A stretch of DNA of 6,500 nucleotides from an uncultured Roseburia sp. (lineage in GTDB: Bacteria; Bacillota; Clostridia; Lachnospirales; Lachnospiraceae). Below the pieces are notes generated by a model. The model was not told the origin of the DNA. It saw nothing but the letters and a program-made list of their open reading frames with translations, and made no database searches. Of the stretch, positions 5,068 through 6,500 are shown piece by piece (the stretch's first letter is position 1; each line of letters begins with the position of its first letter). Where the stretch lies: contig CAKREH010000055.1 of assembly GCA_934317215.1 (NCBI GenBank), forward strand, positions 1 to 6,500, read 5' to 3'. A program made the position numbers and the translations under genes.

Positions 5068-6351
5068 ATGGCAGGAACATTAAATGACACACCGGGCAGC
5101 AACCGTCTGCATATCGGTGTGTTCGGGAAAACAAACAGCGGGAAATCTTCTTTTATCAATGCTTTCACACATCAGGAAGTCTCCATTGTTGCAGATGTCG
5201 CCGGAACGACAACGGACCCGGTCTATAAGCCGATGGAGATCAGTCCGCTTGGCCCCTGTGTGATCATTGACACGGCGGGATTTGATGATGAGACTGAGCT
5301 TGGGGAACGCCGTGTGGAGAAAACAAAACTGGCAGCGGAAAAGGCAGATATCGCTGTGATCGTGGTATCCGGCGCGGATGCCTGCAGAGAGGATACCTCA
5401 GAGACGAAGGATCCGGAAGAAAAATTAAAACAACGGTCTGAAAAAAATCAGGAGAACTTACCGAATCTTACAGAAGAATTAAAGTGGTACCAGTTCCTGA
5501 AAGAAAAAAATACGCCTGTTTTGTTCCTCATCGGGAAAGCAGATATTGATCCGCATGCAGATGAAATCGTTTCCTATATCAAAGAAAAAACCGGAAAACA
5601 GGCACTTGCGGTCAGTGCCAAAACCGGAGCAGGGATCGATGCAGTCAGGGAAGAGCTTGCCCGCCTTGTGCCGGAAAATTATGGGGAGAGACTGATCACG
5701 GGAGGTCTCGTTACAGAAGAAGATTTGGTTTTACTTGTGATGCCGCAGGATATCCAGGCGCCGAAAGGACGTCTGATCCTGCCGCAGGTTCAGACGCTGC
5801 GGGAACTTTTGGATAAAAAGTGTCTGGTCATGAGTGTGACAACAGACAAACTATTGCCGGCACTTGCAGCCTTAAAAGAACCGCCGAAACTGATCATCAC
5901 AGACTCACAGGTATTCGGCTATGTGTATGAGCACAAGCCGAAAGAGAGCATGCTGACCTCATTTTCTGTTTTGTTTGCAGCATACAAAGGAGATCTTCCT
6001 TACTATGTGGAAGGGGCAAAAATGTTAGACTCCCTGACAAATGAATCGCATGTTCTGATCGCAGAATGCTGCAGCCATGCGCCACTGCAGGAAGATATCG
6101 GAAGAGTCAAAATCCCGCGCATGTTAAAAAAGCGCGCAGGAGAAGGCATTACCGTAGACATCGTGAGTGGAACGGATTTTCCACAGGATTTATCCGGCTA
6201 TGATCTGATCATCCAGTGCGGTGCATGCATGTTTAACCGCAAATATGTGATGTCGCGGATCGACCGTGCCAAAAAACAGCAGGTTCCGATGACAAATTAT
6301 GGGGTGACGATCGCCCATCTGACCGGAATACTCGATAAAATTTCAATGTAG
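5068..6351 (+). CDS. hydF: [FeFe]-hydrogenase maturation GTPase and scaffold HydF
   Basis: HydF is a GTP-hydrolysing scaffold that receives the diiron precursor made with HydG and HydE and passes it to apo-hydrogenase. Of its 427 residues, the N-terminal Ras-like domain has Walker A GKTNSGKS (20-27), the G2 region AGTTTD (45-50), G3 DTAG (68-71) and G5 SAK (183-185). The dimerisation domain follows. The C-terminal Fe-S domain has CSH (C335, H337) and, 45 residues later, QCGAC (C384, C387). This fits the CxH-x44-53-HCxxC pattern with Gln 383 in place of the second His, a position known to vary. Two things are odd. G4 reads GKAD (156-159) instead of NKxD. Residues about 102-138 hold a strongly charged Glu/Lys-rich insertion, which explains a length somewhat above the usual 400-411. 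The start at 5068 follows GGAGA. It is the third maturase gene in line. Confidence 0.96.
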   Translation: MAGTLNDTPGSNRLHIGVFGKTNSGKSSFINAFTHQEVSIVADVAGTTTDPVYKPMEISPLGPCVIIDTAGFDDETELGERRVEKTKLAAEKADIAVIVVSGADACREDTSETKDPEEKLKQRSEKNQENLPNLTEELKWYQFLKEKNTPVLFLIGKADIDPHADEIVSYIKEKTGKQALAVSAKTGAGIDAVREELARLVPENYGERLITGGLVTEEDLVLLVMPQDIQAPKGRLILPQVQTLRELLDKKCLVMSVTTDKLLPALAALKEPPKLIITDSQVFGYVYEHKPKESMLTSFSVLFAAYKGDLPYYVEGAKMLDSLTNESHVLIAECCSHAPLQEDIGRVKIPRMLKKRAGEGITVDIVSGTDFPQDLSGYDLIIQCGACMFNRKYVMSRIDRAKKQQVPMTNYGVTIAHLTGILDKISM

Positions 6352-6500
6352 ATAGTTTGTCAGACAGAAATATAATAAGAAGATACGATAAGAGAGTGTA
6401 AGCCCGCAGAGAACCGGTGATCGTTTGCTTATGTGTGATAAAGAAGTAATAGAAGTGTAAAAAATTTTGCCGTTCCTATCCGGCACTTGCGCAGGGTGTC
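6352..6500. other. Downstream flank of hydF, no gene recognised
   Basis: I see no strong terminator directly after hydF. A 5-bp hairpin, TGCCG (6468-6472) with CGGCA (6481-6485), is present. Read on the minus strand it is followed by AAAATTTTTT, so it could be a weak terminator for a convergent gene beyond the right edge. Frames at the edge are too short to judge. Confidence 0.35.

Noticed and set aside
6468..6485. Hairpin as the hydF terminator
   Set aside because: The stem is only 5 bp and no T run follows on the + strand; the T run is on the minus strand.

Overview
The window looks like chromosome of an anaerobic, fermentative Firmicute of the Lachnospiraceae (Roseburia / Clostridium cluster XIVa type). 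This is inferred from the moderate GC content, the A-rich Shine-Dalgarno sites, and the character of the proteins. The core is a complete [FeFe]-hydrogenase H-cluster maturation locus on the + strand: a TM1266-type regulator, then hydE, hydG and hydF. No hydrogenase structural gene lies in the window, so the maturases presumably act on hydrogenases encoded elsewhere.

Layout. Positions 1-71 look like foreign DNA, probably the end of a mobile element that cut off the catalytic C-terminus of a minus-strand tyrosine recombinase (6-836). Positions 837-1101 are a divergent regulatory region with a good extended -10 promoter, a GntR/FadR-type palindrome and a second inverted repeat. Next comes a HypB-like GTPase remnant (1102-1557), which has Arg for the Walker A Lys and lacks the C-terminal third. 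Positions 1531-1743 carry no recognisable gene and end in two hairpins, the second a strong intrinsic terminator (1744-1776). The TM1266-family gene (1845-2099) is followed by hydE (2214-3326), hydG (3543-4964) and hydF (5068-6351). The last 149 bases hold no gene that I recognise.

How the genes work together. By family knowledge, HydG cleaves tyrosine to supply the CO- and CN-bearing iron synthon. HydE processes that synthon towards the diiron unit. HydF is the GTPase scaffold that carries the [2Fe] subcluster precursor to apo-hydrogenase. The small TM1266 protein is a putative regulator that co-occurs with these genes. HypB normally serves nickel insertion into [NiFe] hydrogenases, so a decayed hypB beside a [FeFe] maturation locus is out of place.

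The least expected signals are in the gaps. The spacer between the TM1266 gene and hydE can form a 9-bp stem with a possible pseudoknot. The hydE-hydG spacer has a nested stem with a competing alternative, and the hydG-hydF spacer has a clean hairpin. HydF itself has a charged insertion and an unusual G4 motif. I found no CRISPR array, tRNA or rRNA. The case for a new system rests mainly on the structured spacers and is modest.
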